In this document: positions 16,863-27,093 of the stretch, piece by piece
Layout: the number at the start of each line of letters is the position of its first letter
How positions within the stretch are numbered: position 1 is the first letter of the stretch
Origin: Paraburkholderia sp. LEh10
GTDB lineage: Bacteria; Pseudomonadota; Gammaproteobacteria; Burkholderiales; Burkholderiaceae
Direction of reading: 5' to 3'
Assembly (NCBI RefSeq): GCF_017814945.1
Contig: NZ_JAGIPX010000015.1
Location: 1 to 64,000, forward strand
DNA length: 64,000 nt
Notes under the pieces: generated by a model
The model's input: the letters and a program-made list of their open reading frames with translations, nothing else
The model's database searches: none
Told to the model about the DNA's origin: nothing
Program-made: the position numbers and the translations under genes

Positions 16863-18040
16863 TGTGCCGTGCCCTCCGTCGCCGCGACGGATACCCACTC
16901 GGACTCGAGCAGTTCCCGGTACACACCGAGCGTGCGCGTAATGACGATCCGTTCGTCGAACTCCGCCAGTACTTTCTGCCGCGCGGCCATACCGAGCTTC
17001 CGGGCTAGCGAACGGTCCTCGTCGAGAAGACGGATTGCGTTCGCGAGTGCGCGGCTGTCGCGCACGGGCACCACGAGGCCGTCTTGCCCGTTCACACTAA
17101 CCACCTCGCGACACCCCGGCGCATCGGTGATGACGAGCGGCAGTCCGCACGCGGCCGCCTCGATCATCGACTTCGGCAAGCCCTCACGGTAACTGGGTAA
17201 CACCGCGACGTCGCATCCCGCGTAGAGCCCGGGCATATCCTGCACGTGGCCACGCCATTCGACAAGTCCTTCACTAATCCAGCCTTGCAGCGAAGCCTCG
17301 TCGATGGATGCCGGATTTCCAGAGTCCGGTGCGCCAGCCAGAATGAAACGAACGCTGCGACCTTCCTTCTTCAGAATCCGGCTTGCCTCGATGTACTCTG
17401 CAATCCCTTTGTCCCACAGCAGTCTGCCCGCCAGTACTACGCGCAATGGTTCGTCGTTTTGCGACGCACACTCGTCGTCTTTAGGCTTGAACCGCTCGAT
17501 ATTGACGCCGGAACCTTTGATAAGCCGAATAGCGTTTTCGTCCACGATATTCGCGTCGCGGAAAATCGTGTAATCGTCCGGGTTTTGAAGTATCACCGCG
17601 CTGGACTGTCCGCGCAACGCGAACCGCATCACGCTGCGAACGATCGGCCTCAACACACGTGCTTTCATGTCGAGGCTCGAGAACACATAGCCCATTCCCG
17701 CAATGGCATTCACACGTGCCCTCACTCCCGCAAGACGTGCGGAAAGCGAGCCGTAGACTGCACATTTGATGGTGAAGCCGTGCACGAGATCGGGCTGCTC
17801 GTTGCGTAGCAGCCGCGCAAGCCATATGACGAGGGAGAGTTCACGCAAAGGGTTCAGGCTGCGCCGATTCATCGGCACGGGTATCCATTTGTATCCGAGC
17901 GAAATCAACTCCGCGCCATAGTTTCCCGGTGGTGAAAGAAGAATGACCTCGTTACCCGCGTCCCGCAACGCATGAGCCAGAGAAAGGCGGAAATTGTAGA
18001 GATACCAGTCTGTGTTCGCAAACAATACGATCTTGCTCAT
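16859..18040 (-). CDS. Glycosyltransferase family 4 (PglA/CapM-like), EPS locus 1
   Basis: This is a 393-residue GT-B enzyme. The N-terminus SKIVLFANTDWYLYNFRLSLAHAL resembles enzymes that act on undecaprenyl-linked HexNAc. The C-terminal half has AGRLLWDKGIAEYIEA and PSYREGLPKSMIEAAACGLPLVITDAPGCREV. The ATG at 18040 has AAGGAG seven bases upstream, which decides against a start seven codons earlier. Its neighbours are two other glycosyltransferase genes on the same strand. Confidence 0.87.
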   Translation of the reverse strand: MSKIVLFANTDWYLYNFRLSLAHALRDAGNEVILLSPPGNYGAELISLGYKWIPVPMNRRSLNPLRELSLVIWLARLLRNEQPDLVHGFTIKCAVYGSLSARLAGVRARVNAIAGMGYVFSSLDMKARVLRPIVRSVMRFALRGQSSAVILQNPDDYTIFRDANIVDENAIRLIKGSGVNIERFKPKDDECASQNDEPLRVVLAGRLLWDKGIAEYIEASRILKKEGRSVRFILAGAPDSGNPASIDEASLQGWISEGLVEWRGHVQDMPGLYAGCDVAVLPSYREGLPKSMIEAAACGLPLVITDAPGCREVVSVNGQDGLVVPVRDSRALANAIRLLDEDRSLARKLGMAARQKVLAEFDERIVITRTLGVYRELLESEWVSVAATEGTAQ

Positions 18041-18124
18041 GACTACTCCTTGCGTGTGCACGGGCTCCAGCCAGGTCCCATTCTGCTTTTCCGACAGGGA
18101 TATCTATTTCGTTTTCTCTTTGCG

Positions 18125-19315
18125 TCAAACATACTCGCGCACGGCATCGCTTTTGCCACCAGGCACGCCGGACGGCGCGACGCCGATCGACAGCAGTATT
18201 TCGTTCCAGTGATCGAGTACCCGCTCGATCGAGTATCGTTCCTTGATCGAACGTGCTGCGCTTTGCCCGAGGCGTTCACGCAGGCCGTCATCGGCGAGCA
18301 GCCGACTGAGTCCCTCCCTGAACGATTGAACATCGTTGGGCGGAATCAGCATCCCGTCGCGGCCGTCGCGGGTGATCTCGCGAGGTCCTGACGGACAGTC
18401 GAACGCAATCGAAGCAACGCCGAGCGCCATCGCCTCCATCAGCGCCATCGGCAGTCCCTCGAACTTCGACGGCAAGGCGAATGCGTCGGAGGAGATCATT
18501 TCCGTCCATGGTGATGCCGTCTTGCCAGGCATGAAGATCCGGTCGCTCATGTTCAATGACGAGACGAGCGCTTCAAGACGTGCCCGTTCCGGACCATCAC
18601 CCCAGATCCAAAGATCCCACTCCTTGAAGGACCCAGCGAGCGCAGCAAACGCCTCGATCAGCACGTTGAACTGCTTCTGTTCGTGCAAACGCCCCACCGC
18701 CACGAGGCGCTTACGAGCGTTGTCTGTCGCCGTGTTCGCCACGCCTTCCATCTGGGCGGCCAAAGCATCAGGTTTCCTGACCGCGAATATTTCATCAGGA
18801 AGCAGATTGGGAAGCACGAAGAGCTGACGAACGCCGGGCACCATGCGCCGAAACGGCGTCACGGCACTCTCTGTCAACACGGTCGCGGCATCGGCAAACG
18901 GATAGATCAGCCGGGTGGCAAGGCGCCAGAACGCGGACCGTCCATCCACTGCGGGGTTATTGTGTTCGCAGACGACAACGGGCACTCGCAGGCCTGCACA
19001 TGCGACGATGGCCGCGACATTCACGTTGGTCAGGAACGATATGACTACGTCCGGCCGCCTCTGACCGATCAGACGGCGCAGCGCTCCAAATCGCGCAAGA
19101 TAGCCTCCTCGTCCGCCCGTCTCGCTTTTGACGTGGTCGGCAAGAAACACAAGCCGCACTTCATCCGCGAGCGTATAAAAACAGGAACCGCGCCCGCTGA
19201 AAGTCGCAACCAGATCGACGGAGTGTCCGCGCTTCGCCCACGCGTTGACGAGTGTCGATGCAACGCGTTCGGCGCCCCCGCTACCCATCGAGCTGACAAG
19301 CAACATAATCTTCAT
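18125..19315 (-). CDS. Glycosyltransferase family 4, EPS locus 1
   Basis: This is a 396-residue GT-B enzyme with MLLVSSMGSGGAERVASTLVNAW at the N-terminus and VAVGRLHEQKQFNVLIEAF and SKFEGLPMALMEAMALGVASIAFDCPSGPREI in the donor domain. GalNAc and Gal alpha-transferases of this type are common in capsule loci. The ATG at 19315 overlaps the stop of the flippase gene (ATGA), which supports this start and operon membership. Confidence 0.87.
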   Translation of the reverse strand: MKIMLLVSSMGSGGAERVASTLVNAWAKRGHSVDLVATFSGRGSCFYTLADEVRLVFLADHVKSETGGRGGYLARFGALRRLIGQRRPDVVISFLTNVNVAAIVACAGLRVPVVVCEHNNPAVDGRSAFWRLATRLIYPFADAATVLTESAVTPFRRMVPGVRQLFVLPNLLPDEIFAVRKPDALAAQMEGVANTATDNARKRLVAVGRLHEQKQFNVLIEAFAALAGSFKEWDLWIWGDGPERARLEALVSSLNMSDRIFMPGKTASPWTEMISSDAFALPSKFEGLPMALMEAMALGVASIAFDCPSGPREITRDGRDGMLIPPNDVQSFREGLSRLLADDGLRERLGQSAARSIKERYSIERVLDHWNEILLSIGVAPSGVPGGKSDAVREYV

Positions 19316-20673
19316 GAAGCCCTCTTCGCGGACAAAGACCACGTATATGCGTACCGCACGTAGATAATCAGAGTCGTCGCGTGCATGAGTGCTGTTCCGA
19401 CCAGAATGCCCGCTATGCCTAGCCAGTGAGTGAACAGCACATTGCCGAGTACTTTGGCGGCGACCCCCGATAACGCTATGGCCGACATCTGTCTGTAGCG
19501 ACCAGCGCTTGCAGAAAGCGTCAGAAGAACGAGACTGGAAAAATAGAACGGAACCTGTATCTGTCCCCAGCGGAAAAGATGTGCGACGGCTTCCGTATCA
19601 CTGGCCGTAAATGCACCTCGCTGAAATGCGAGTGCGATCAAGGTCGGCGCGAGTAAAGCGGCGAAAAGCGCCACAACGGTGCCCGATATGAACATCAGGA
19701 TCGTCCATCTGACAGCCGTCCGGCGTGCGTGGCCAGGGTCTCCCGAGTGAACGATGTCTGAAAAGACAGGCAGTGTCGCCTGGCCGATGGCGAGCGCACC
19801 CATGCTCAGCAAAAGCGACAGCACCCTGTTCGCATAGCCGAGCGTCGCGACGGCACCGTCACCGAAGCCCACAGCCATGAACTGATCGAATATCGGCGTG
19901 CAACACATCATCAGTTGACCGACTGCCAGCACACGAGCCGAAACAAGGACACGACGCCATTCGGGCGCCTTGGTCGTCAGCCTGAGCCTGACTGGAATCG
20001 GGTCCAGTCGCCATAACATCAGGCGCACCAGCACAGTCTGCAAGATGTACCCGCCTATCGTCCCCCAGACGAGTGCATACGTTCCAACGCGCTCATGCGA
20101 AGACAACACGAAAGTCAGTACGAAAACGGCGGGAAGCCCCTCGAGCAGCGTATTGATGTGACGTTCTCTCGACTGCAGCCGCGCGGCATACATGCCCGAC
20201 GCCAGCATGAGAATGCCAAGCGGCGCCATGAAGGTGACCATATAGCGACAAAAACCGATCGTCTCGGGCGAAAGATTTCCGGCGAACAAATGGGTCGCAA
20301 ATGGCCAGCACAGGTAAAGGAGAATCGCGAATCCAACACCGACCGCGATTACCCATGCCTCGAGTTCTCCGAGAAAGCGTGCCTGTGCCTCCTCCGGTTG
20401 TTGGCGCAGTTCAACGAATACCGGGATCAAAACAATGCCAAAGACCGTGAGGACAGCCACGGGCAACCAGCTGACGAGCGCAAGCGTCAGCTGGTACGCA
20501 TCGACAATCCCTCCCGTGCCGAACCGGTAGGCGACTGCCATTTCCTTGAACGCGCCGGCGCATCTTCCCAGTAGCACAAAGACCGAAATTCTGGCCGCGC
20601 CGCGCGCAATGCGTAGATGATCGGGATGAACTTTTGGTAGACGACTTCGCCATTCAGCGAGTTGCGAGATCAT
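19312..20673 (-). CDS. MurJ/MviN-family lipid-linked sugar flippase, EPS locus 1
   Basis: This is a 453-residue polytopic membrane protein with about 12-14 helices. It has MviN-like features (RISVFVLLGRCAGAFKEMAVAYRFGTGGIVDAYQ, ALAIGQATLPVFSDI, AFQRGAFTASDT). MurJ-type proteins flip undecaprenyl-linked intermediates; some, such as those in Psl-type loci, serve exopolysaccharide instead of peptidoglycan. Its place between the epimerase (3-base gap) and glycosyltransferase (ATGA overlap) genes suggests the role of Wzx for locus 1. Confidence 0.82.
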   Translation of the reverse strand: MISQLAEWRSRLPKVHPDHLRIARGAARISVFVLLGRCAGAFKEMAVAYRFGTGGIVDAYQLTLALVSWLPVAVLTVFGIVLIPVFVELRQQPEEAQARFLGELEAWVIAVGVGFAILLYLCWPFATHLFAGNLSPETIGFCRYMVTFMAPLGILMLASGMYAARLQSRERHINTLLEGLPAVFVLTFVLSSHERVGTYALVWGTIGGYILQTVLVRLMLWRLDPIPVRLRLTTKAPEWRRVLVSARVLAVGQLMMCCTPIFDQFMAVGFGDGAVATLGYANRVLSLLLSMGALAIGQATLPVFSDIVHSGDPGHARRTAVRWTILMFISGTVVALFAALLAPTLIALAFQRGAFTASDTEAVAHLFRWGQIQVPFYFSSLVLLTLSASAGRYRQMSAIALSGVAAKVLGNVLFTHWLGIAGILVGTALMHATTLIIYVRYAYTWSLSAKRAS

Positions 20674-20676
20674 CCC

Positions 20677-21768
20677 TCATCTCCCGCTGGCCGGGGCCTC
20701 TAGCGCGACGTCGTTTCTCCCGGCTGCCAGCGTCTTTCCCTTTGCAAAGAGGTCCAGATACCACGGCATCGCGATCGCGAGCCCTTGCAATAGCGTCACG
20801 GGCTGATGATATCCAAGAAGCTTCTCGGCCTTTTTAACGCTGGCGAGCGAGTGGCGGATATCGCCAGCGCGCATCGGTCCATGCACCGGGCCCGTCTCGC
20901 GCAACGTGACGCCGAGATTGCCCAGCGAAGCGCGAAGATACGTGTAGAGCTGATTCAGCGTCGTGCGCTCGCCGACGGCGACGTTGTACACCTGGTCGCG
21001 GCAAGCGGCGTCGGAAAACGCGGCGAGCAGATTCGCCTGCACGGCGTTATCCACATAGCAGAAGTCGCGACTCGATTCCCCGTCTCCGTTGATCACGACC
21101 TCGTCACCGTTGATGAGGGCGGATGTCCAGCGCGGAATAACGGCCGCATAGGGTCCGTTCGGATCTTGCCGACGGCCGAACACATTGAAGTAGCGCAGTC
21201 CGATCGCGCGAAAACCATAGTTGCGCGCGAACGCCGAAGCATAAAGCTCGTTCACGTACTTGGTGACCGCGTAAGGCGACAGCGGGCGTCCAATACGATC
21301 CTCGGTCTTCGGCAAGCCCTGGTGATCGCCATAGGTCGAACTCGACGCTGCATAGGTGAAACTCGACAGATTCGCGTCCCGCGCAGCGACCAGCATATTG
21401 AGGAAACCGCCGATGTTGACTTCGTTCGTCGCAATCGGGTCCTGCACGGATCGAGGCACCGATCCAAGCGCTGCCTGGTGCAGAACATGCTCGACCGACT
21501 GCACCGCGTAACGGCAATCGTCGAGACGGCGAATATCGCCTTCGATGAAAGTAAAGTGCTGCCACGCAGCCGGGCCGACGAGTGAGCGTACCTCGTCGAG
21601 ATTCTCCCGGCGTCCCGTTGAAAAGTTGTCCAGCCCGACTACACGCTGTCCAAGCAAAAGCAGTGTTTCCAGAAGGTTCGAACCGATAAATCCCGCCACC
21701 CCCGTAATCAGCCATGTCCGGGGGCGCAGCGCCATTTCACATCGTATGCGTTCGTAACTGGTTGGCAT
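20677..21768 (-). CDS. UDP-GlcNAc(A) 4-epimerase, TviC/WbpP-like
   Basis: This is a 363-residue extended SDR enzyme. It has TGVAGFIG (residues 22-29), SSST (142-145) and Y166/K170 ([14 protein letters not shown]). The start [32 protein letters not shown] and the motif [14 protein letters not shown] are typical of TviC/WbpP, which interconvert UDP-GlcNAc and UDP-GalNAc or their uronic acids. The ATG at 21768 has GGAG upstream. With the adjacent dehydrogenase it should make UDP-GalNAcA for the polymer. Confidence 0.87.
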   Translation of the reverse strand: MPTSYERIRCEMALRPRTWLITGVAGFIGSNLLETLLLLGQRVVGLDNFSTGRRENLDEVRSLVGPAAWQHFTFIEGDIRRLDDCRYAVQSVEHVLHQAALGSVPRSVQDPIATNEVNIGGFLNMLVAARDANLSSFTYAASSSTYGDHQGLPKTEDRIGRPLSPYAVTKYVNELYASAFARNYGFRAIGLRYFNVFGRRQDPNGPYAAVIPRWTSALINGDEVVINGDGESSRDFCYVDNAVQANLLAAFSDAACRDQVYNVAVGERTTLNQLYTYLRASLGNLGVTLRETGPVHGPMRAGDIRHSLASVKKAEKLLGYHQPVTLLQGLAIAMPWYLDLFAKGKTLAAGRNDVALEAPASGR

Positions 21769-21831
21769 GAATAAATCTCCGGCTCGAAATAGACTACCGC
21801 GCGACATACCGCGCGACGTCGACGGGAGTGC

Positions 21832-23109
21832 CTACAGGCGCAAATCGCTTGCTTCCTGTGGCAGAACATATTTCAGGTCGTACAGAACGTTTCTCGATTT
21901 GCCGAACGTCCTGAGCTTTTCTGCGCCCCATTCGATGAATTGCCGATGCGCAACGGCAACCAGCATTGCGTCATATACGCCTGTCGGCGGTTCATCGATC
22001 AGTTCCAGTCCATATTCATGCCGTGCCTCTTCTTTCGACACCCACGGGTCGTAAACATCGACGTTGACGCCATAGGACTTCAGGCCCGTCACGATATCGA
22101 TAACGCGCGAGTTGCGAAGATCGGGGCAGTTCTCCTTGAACGAAAGACCCATCACGAGCGTGCGCGCACCCGGGATGTGAATGTCATGCTGCGTCAACGC
22201 CCTGATCAGTTGCGCGACGACGTACTCGCCCATGCTGTCGTTGAGTCGCCGGCCCGCAAGGATGATCTCAGGGTGGTAACCGATCGACTGCGCCATATGC
22301 GTCAGATAGTACGGGTCCACGCCGATGCAGTGACCGCCTACGAGACCCGGGCGGAATGGCAAGAAATTCCATTTGGTGCCCGCAGCCTGGAGAACCGACT
22401 CCGTGTCGATGCCGAGACGGTTGAAGATGATCGCCAGTTCGTTGACCAGCGCAATGTTGAGATCGCGCTGCGTGTTCTCGATGACCTTGGCCGCTTCCGC
22501 AACACGGATGCTGCTGGCCTTGTGTGTGCCCGCCGTGATGATTTCCCGATACAGCGAATCGACCAGGTCCGCGACTTCCGGCGTCGAGCCCGACGTGACT
22601 TTCTTGATGTCTGTCACGCGATGCGCCTTGTCGCCCGGATTGATCCGCTCCGGGCTGTAGCCGAGATAGAAGTCGACGTTGTATTTGAGCCCTGAAATGG
22701 CTTCCAGCCGGGGCACACAGACATCTTCCGTCGCGCCCGGATACACGGTGGATTCATAGATGACGATATCGCCTGGCTTCAATACCGACGCGATCGTCTC
22801 TGTCGCGCTCACCAGAGGCGAGAAGTCGGGACGCTTGAACCTGTCGATCGGTGTCGGCACCGTCGCGATGAAGACATTGCACTCACGAAGATCATTCGCG
22901 TCACACGTGCAGGTCAGACCCTTAGCCTCGGCCAGCTCTTCATTGCTGACTTCGAGTGTCTTGTCGTGTCCCTCCTTGAGCGCGGAGATGCGCGAACGGT
23001 TGATGTCGAACCCCGTTACGTTGCGCTTCTTCCCAAACTCAACCGCCAGTGGCAGCCCAACGTAGCCCAGTCCGACAACGGCAAGGCGCAGTTCTTCAAG
23101 GCTGTTCAT
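21832..23109 (-). CDS. UDP-HexNAc 6-dehydrogenase, TviB/WbpA-like
   Basis: This is a 425-residue UDP-sugar dehydrogenase. The Rossmann motif GLGYVG is at 13-18. The catalytic cysteine C261 lies in [16 protein letters not shown], and the C-terminal domain has [21 protein letters not shown]. The pattern matches TviB/WbpA enzymes, which oxidise UDP-GlcNAc to UDP-GlcNAcA with NAD. The ATG at 23109 is chosen because AGGAG lies six bases upstream; the ATG at 23115 abuts that site. It is part of the wzc-tviB-tviC operon. Confidence 0.9.
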   Translation of the reverse strand: MNSLEELRLAVVGLGYVGLPLAVEFGKKRNVTGFDINRSRISALKEGHDKTLEVSNEELAEAKGLTCTCDANDLRECNVFIATVPTPIDRFKRPDFSPLVSATETIASVLKPGDIVIYESTVYPGATEDVCVPRLEAISGLKYNVDFYLGYSPERINPGDKAHRVTDIKKVTSGSTPEVADLVDSLYREIITAGTHKASSIRVAEAAKVIENTQRDLNIALVNELAIIFNRLGIDTESVLQAAGTKWNFLPFRPGLVGGHCIGVDPYYLTHMAQSIGYHPEIILAGRRLNDSMGEYVVAQLIRALTQHDIHIPGARTLVMGLSFKENCPDLRNSRVIDIVTGLKSYGVNVDVYDPWVSKEEARHEYGLELIDEPPTGVYDAMLVAVAHRQFIEWGAEKLRTFGKSRNVLYDLKYVLPQEASDLRL

Positions 23110-23188
23110 GACCATCTCCTGTTAGACGTTGTATGCGTTATCGGCGAAAGCACGGTTGCACGCACGGCCCGCGCAGCCTCGCCGTAAC

Positions 23189-25435
23189 CTATTTCGAATC
23201 CGACTGGTAGTCGTAGGTGAGATAGGAGCGACTTCCGTAGCGTCGAGCCATCGCGTAATCCATCGTGTGCATATTGGTGCTATTCAGGAGTACGCCATTG
23301 ACCCGGGCCCCCGTCTGCGCCAGCCGTTTCATGCTTTCCTGAAGTTCGCCGACCCTGGTATCCGCGAACTTCGCGACGAGGAAAAGCAATCCCGCCACGG
23401 GCGCCATGATTCCCGCATCGGAGACGACCAGCACGGGCGGCGCATCCAGCACCACTACGTCATAACTGGCCGAAGCTTTCGCGATGATCTGCCGGAACGT
23501 CTGCGACATGACCAGCTCAGAAGGATCAGGCGGATATTTGCCCGTTTGCAGCAGATCCAGTTTCGGCGTCACACTCCTGGAGATGGCCGCCTCCAGTTCG
23601 ATGTTCCCCGTTATCACGTCTGCGAGACCTGGTCCCGGAGGGACGCCGACGTAACGGTGCAGCCGGCCCTTACGCAGGTCGCCGTCGATCAGCAAAACCC
23701 GCTTGCCACCCGACGCGAGCAAAGCCGCGAGGTTCGCCGAAACGAATGACTTGCCGACGCCCGGCAGCGGCCCGGTCATCATCACCACGTTGCTGCGCGC
23801 GCTGATCATCGCGAATTGCAGTGCTGACCGTACGATGCGCAGCGCTTCTACCGACGGATCTCTCGGAAAGACGGATGCAAGCAACAGGTTCTCGCGACTA
23901 TTGGTCTTCAGTTTGCTGTTCAGATGATCCTGCTCGATGCTTCGCGGGATGGTGCCGAAGACGCCGAGCCCAGTACGGGCTTCGATTTCCCTCGAATCGG
24001 TCACGCCGCGGAATACGTAGTCTCGGCCGACAGCAAGTCCAATACCGATGAAACCGCCCAGAAATACCGCAGCCATCATGACGAGCCACTTGACGGGCTT
24101 GACGGGCCGATCGGGGATGTCCGCCCAGTCAATCAGTTGCGCGGAGCCCGCCTTGCCGGCCTGAATCACCTTCAGTTGTTCGATGTTGTTGCGCAAAGTC
24201 GTGTACAGATTCGTATTGACTCTGACATCACGCTCGAGCCGCATCGCGCCTTGCTGCTCGCTCGGCATCGATTTGATCTTGCGGTTGAGGTCGTCAATGA
24301 ATTTCTGCGTCGAAGCAATTTGCGCATTGATCGCAACGACAACGGGATACGTCGGCGAATAGGTAGCGAGGAGTGCGTCCCGCTTGTGCTGCAACTCCAG
24401 CACCTGCGTCGTCGCCTCTGCGCTATGCTGGAGAAGAAGACGCCCTTCTTCATTCATGTCCAGCAAGCCATGCACGTTGCGGTAGTTGTTGTACGCGTCT
24501 TCCGCCTCGCGCACTTGCCTTTCCATCGTGGGCAACTGGCTTTGCAGATAGTCGAGCGAATTCTTGGCAATAACCGCTTTGCGCGCCGCGTTCCATTGCT
24601 CGTACTGGCGGCCGATCTCGTTGATCGTGTCGGTCTCGCGCCGCGCGTCGTTGCCCTCCAGCGAAACTTTCAGCACGCTGGACTTGGACCCTTGCTCCTT
24701 GATCTTCAGATTCTTTTGCAGCCGATCCACCGTCTGCTGACGAGAGTTCCTGACCACGTCGAAGCGTGCGCCAGCATTTCCGCTCAGCCTCGTGACGACG
24801 AGCGTGATGGGACCGCGCGTGGTGTCGTACCGGAGAACCTTTCCGACCTCGCCCTTGACGCCAGTGTCAGGAAGGCTGGTGCCCGTCAGCAGATAGTCGC
24901 GTCCGCCGAGCGAAGTCACGCTGTAGTCTTCGCCAAGCAACATGTCTGGGACTTCGAAATCACCCAATGCGATCGATTCCGTGCCCCAAACGTAGCCGCC
25001 CATCCCGAAGAGCCCAGGCGTCGACAACTGGTCGTTGCGTCGCGCGAACCATTGTCCGACAGGGCCGAGATAATGGGGTTTCGCCTCGATATAAAGCCGC
25101 AGCGCATCGACGGCACGCGAGACGATCAGCCGGGACCCAATTACCTGGATCTCGCTCTCGGCGGTCGATCGTTCATCGAAACCGGGTGAAATGTTGTTTA
25201 TCAGTTCGTTCCCGTCCTGCCGAGGCGGCTGCCCCGTCGAATCCTCGACTTTGATGAGCACGCTCGACTCATAGATCGACGGCGCGAACATGAGGTAGAT
25301 GAAGCCCAGCAGGGTGACTGAGACGACAGAGATTAAAACCATCGTGCGATACTCGATAATTGCATCGAGTATTGCAGCAACCCCAGTGCGATCTTCTACT
25401 GCCGGTCCATTTTCTAATGTGCGTTCGGCTTGCAT
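23189..25435 (-). CDS. wzc: Wzc-type polysaccharide copolymerase and tyrosine autokinase, EPS locus 1
   Basis: This is a 748-residue protein with two membrane helices (~35-55 and ~450-470) flanking a Wzz-type periplasmic domain with a long coiled coil. The cytoplasmic BY-kinase domain has Walker A (PLPGVGKS, 556-563), Walker A' (VLLIDGD, 580-586) and Walker B (VVVLDAPP). The tyrosine tail has five tyrosines in the last 22 residues (727, 733, 738, 741, 743). It controls chain length and export in Wzx/Wzy systems. No matching Wzb phosphatase or Wza channel gene is adjacent. Confidence 0.93.
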   Translation of the reverse strand: MQAERTLENGPAVEDRTGVAAILDAIIEYRTMVLISVVSVTLLGFIYLMFAPSIYESSVLIKVEDSTGQPPRQDGNELINNISPGFDERSTAESEIQVIGSRLIVSRAVDALRLYIEAKPHYLGPVGQWFARRNDQLSTPGLFGMGGYVWGTESIALGDFEVPDMLLGEDYSVTSLGGRDYLLTGTSLPDTGVKGEVGKVLRYDTTRGPITLVVTRLSGNAGARFDVVRNSRQQTVDRLQKNLKIKEQGSKSSVLKVSLEGNDARRETDTINEIGRQYEQWNAARKAVIAKNSLDYLQSQLPTMERQVREAEDAYNNYRNVHGLLDMNEEGRLLLQHSAEATTQVLELQHKRDALLATYSPTYPVVVAINAQIASTQKFIDDLNRKIKSMPSEQQGAMRLERDVRVNTNLYTTLRNNIEQLKVIQAGKAGSAQLIDWADIPDRPVKPVKWLVMMAAVFLGGFIGIGLAVGRDYVFRGVTDSREIEARTGLGVFGTIPRSIEQDHLNSKLKTNSRENLLLASVFPRDPSVEALRIVRSALQFAMISARSNVVMMTGPLPGVGKSFVSANLAALLASGGKRVLLIDGDLRKGRLHRYVGVPPGPGLADVITGNIELEAAISRSVTPKLDLLQTGKYPPDPSELVMSQTFRQIIAKASASYDVVVLDAPPVLVVSDAGIMAPVAGLLFLVAKFADTRVGELQESMKRLAQTGARVNGVLLNSTNMHTMDYAMARRYGSRSYLTYDYQSDSK

Positions 25436-25500
25436 TTTTCAATCCTGTCTAATGCGAATTGGTGCGATGGGAACGTCGAATTACCGCGACATGCAATCGA

Positions 25501-26625
25501 TCAACTAATAATCTTCAGGCCTTCCATGATGATCTTCGGCCCTCTTGCCGCGTCATAGTTTTCGCTTCTCATTCGCGGCACACGAGAACTGACCCACGTG
25601 GATGAATTCACCCTGATCGTGCCAGTCACTACGTTTCCTTCCAGCTCGAGCCCTGATATGTTCAGCGGCGCTACCGCCGACAGCTCGTCGCGATGTCCTG
25701 TAATTTCGATGCTCACCGTCTTCGGACGAACGCCCGGCAACGCCTGCAAATACATCAGGATTCCCGTACGGCAGCGCCGTGTAACGGGATCGACGATGCG
25801 AATGTTGTCGAGCAGATCCAGATTGCTGTTCGGCTCGATGTCCAGGCCCGCCGACGGCATCGTTCCGCCAATCTTTTGCCAGACCGGCCGCTCGAACAGA
25901 ATGTTCGAACCGCTGATGAGCGAGACACCCTGCCTGCGGCAATCTGAGGCCAGATGGTCGCGCACGGTAATGTGACTCGAGACCTGACCCTTTCGCTCAT
26001 AACTATTCGCGATATAGATTCCATCTCCCCAGCACCCGATGGTGGTGGGCGAGATGAGGGTCACATTCGAGCTTCCCGCGATCGAAATTCCCATGCCGTA
26101 GCCATCACGATCTGGATCGTTCCGCGCACCGTTCAGCTCTTTGCTGCCATTCAGAACCGCACCCTCGACCACGACATCCCGTACGTCCCAGATACGCAAC
26201 ATCTGATACGCGGCCTGGTTGTGGGGCAGCAGTGTGAGTGATGCGCCGGGTTCGAATCGCAAATGACTTCCATTGCGCAATTGAAGACCGCTCGCATCTA
26301 TCCGGCTGGCCCCTGTCAAAAGCAGAGTTTTTCCAACGCTCTGGTCGATTGCTCTCTGCAGATTCGCTCGGTCGTTCGACTGCCCGTCGCCTTTCACATT
26401 AAACGTCTTGTCGATGACAACAGCTGTCGGTGCTTGCTCCGCGGCTCCCGCAAGTCGTGGTGATGCGATGCGATGAACGAAAGCAACGCATGCTGCCGCC
26501 ATCAGGCCTCGCCGCACGCTGCAAACCGATGAATCACGATCGCCCGCTGCGTCAGCGGACGCCGACGGCAGTTCCGATGCGGTCGTGATCGAGCAGCATG
26601 GCTGTTGCGAGTTATCGGAGCGCAC
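25501..26625 (-). CDS. Exported right-handed beta-helix protein (pectate-lyase/GH28-like)
   Basis: This is a 374-residue protein. A basic and hydrophobic export signal (SVRRGLMAAACVAFV) ends near LAGAAEQA. The body starts with FNVKGDGQSNDRANLQRAIDQS, typical of Pectate_lyase_3/GH28 folds, and continues with many short beta-helix rungs (SSNVTLISPTTIGCWGDGIYIA, and similar). It may cut or modify the locus polymer in the periplasm or outside. The GTG at 26625 has AAGGAA upstream; the longer frame begins with non-signal sequence. It heads the leftward operon, 65 bases before wzc. A damaged second copy lies at 36387-36689. Confidence 0.72.
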   Translation of the reverse strand: MRSDNSQQPCCSITTASELPSASADAAGDRDSSVCSVRRGLMAAACVAFVHRIASPRLAGAAEQAPTAVVIDKTFNVKGDGQSNDRANLQRAIDQSVGKTLLLTGASRIDASGLQLRNGSHLRFEPGASLTLLPHNQAAYQMLRIWDVRDVVVEGAVLNGSKELNGARNDPDRDGYGMGISIAGSSNVTLISPTTIGCWGDGIYIANSYERKGQVSSHITVRDHLASDCRRQGVSLISGSNILFERPVWQKIGGTMPSAGLDIEPNSNLDLLDNIRIVDPVTRRCRTGILMYLQALPGVRPKTVSIEITGHRDELSAVAPLNISGLELEGNVVTGTIRVNSSTWVSSRVPRMRSENYDAARGPKIIMEGLKIIS

Positions 26626-27093
26626 GTCTTTAGTTTCCTTAAGCAAAACCGAAATTGCGCAATAGGAAAGAAATCGAATCCAAATAACAACCATCAGTGA
26701 CAAGTGTCACAGGCTGACACGTACTGTACCCGATAGTGAAAACATAAAATTCTCCCCGCGCTGCAGTTTCACCAAGCTTGTGTTGGGTGTCCCACATAGG
26801 GCCCGGTGAATCCACCCTGATTGCGTATAATTAACTTGCGCAAATAGATTTCTTGAATTTTTTGCAAGTTAGATTAATTCGACTGCGGTATTGTCCACGT
26901 TTCTCCGCACTTTCCTTCTTGTAGACAAAGGTTTCTTGCCTATCATGGAGCCTCACAGGGTCCCGTGCTTCCGCAGTAGGGGCATGAAACGACTGGCTCC
27001 AGGACAAGCGACAAAGATCGTTCCGCTGCACCTGTTTCGATGCTGACTCGGACACCCTGAAGTTCAAACCAAGCAGGTCTCCAGGCGAATGTC
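26626..27093. promoter_or_regulatory. Divergent promoter region beta-helix operon / wecA-like gene
   Basis: This is a 468-base AT-rich region between two divergent EPS transcripts. A TATAAT box lies at 26826-26831 with no clear -35 box. Immediately after it, 8-bp inverted repeats TAACTTGC (26832-26839) and GCAAGTTA (26864-26871) form a candidate operator. I see no gene and no clear ops/JUMPstart element. Confidence 0.45.

Noticed and set aside
26626..27093. JUMPstart/ops element for RfaH control
   Set aside because: No GGCGGTAG-type core was found in the EPS promoter regions I read.
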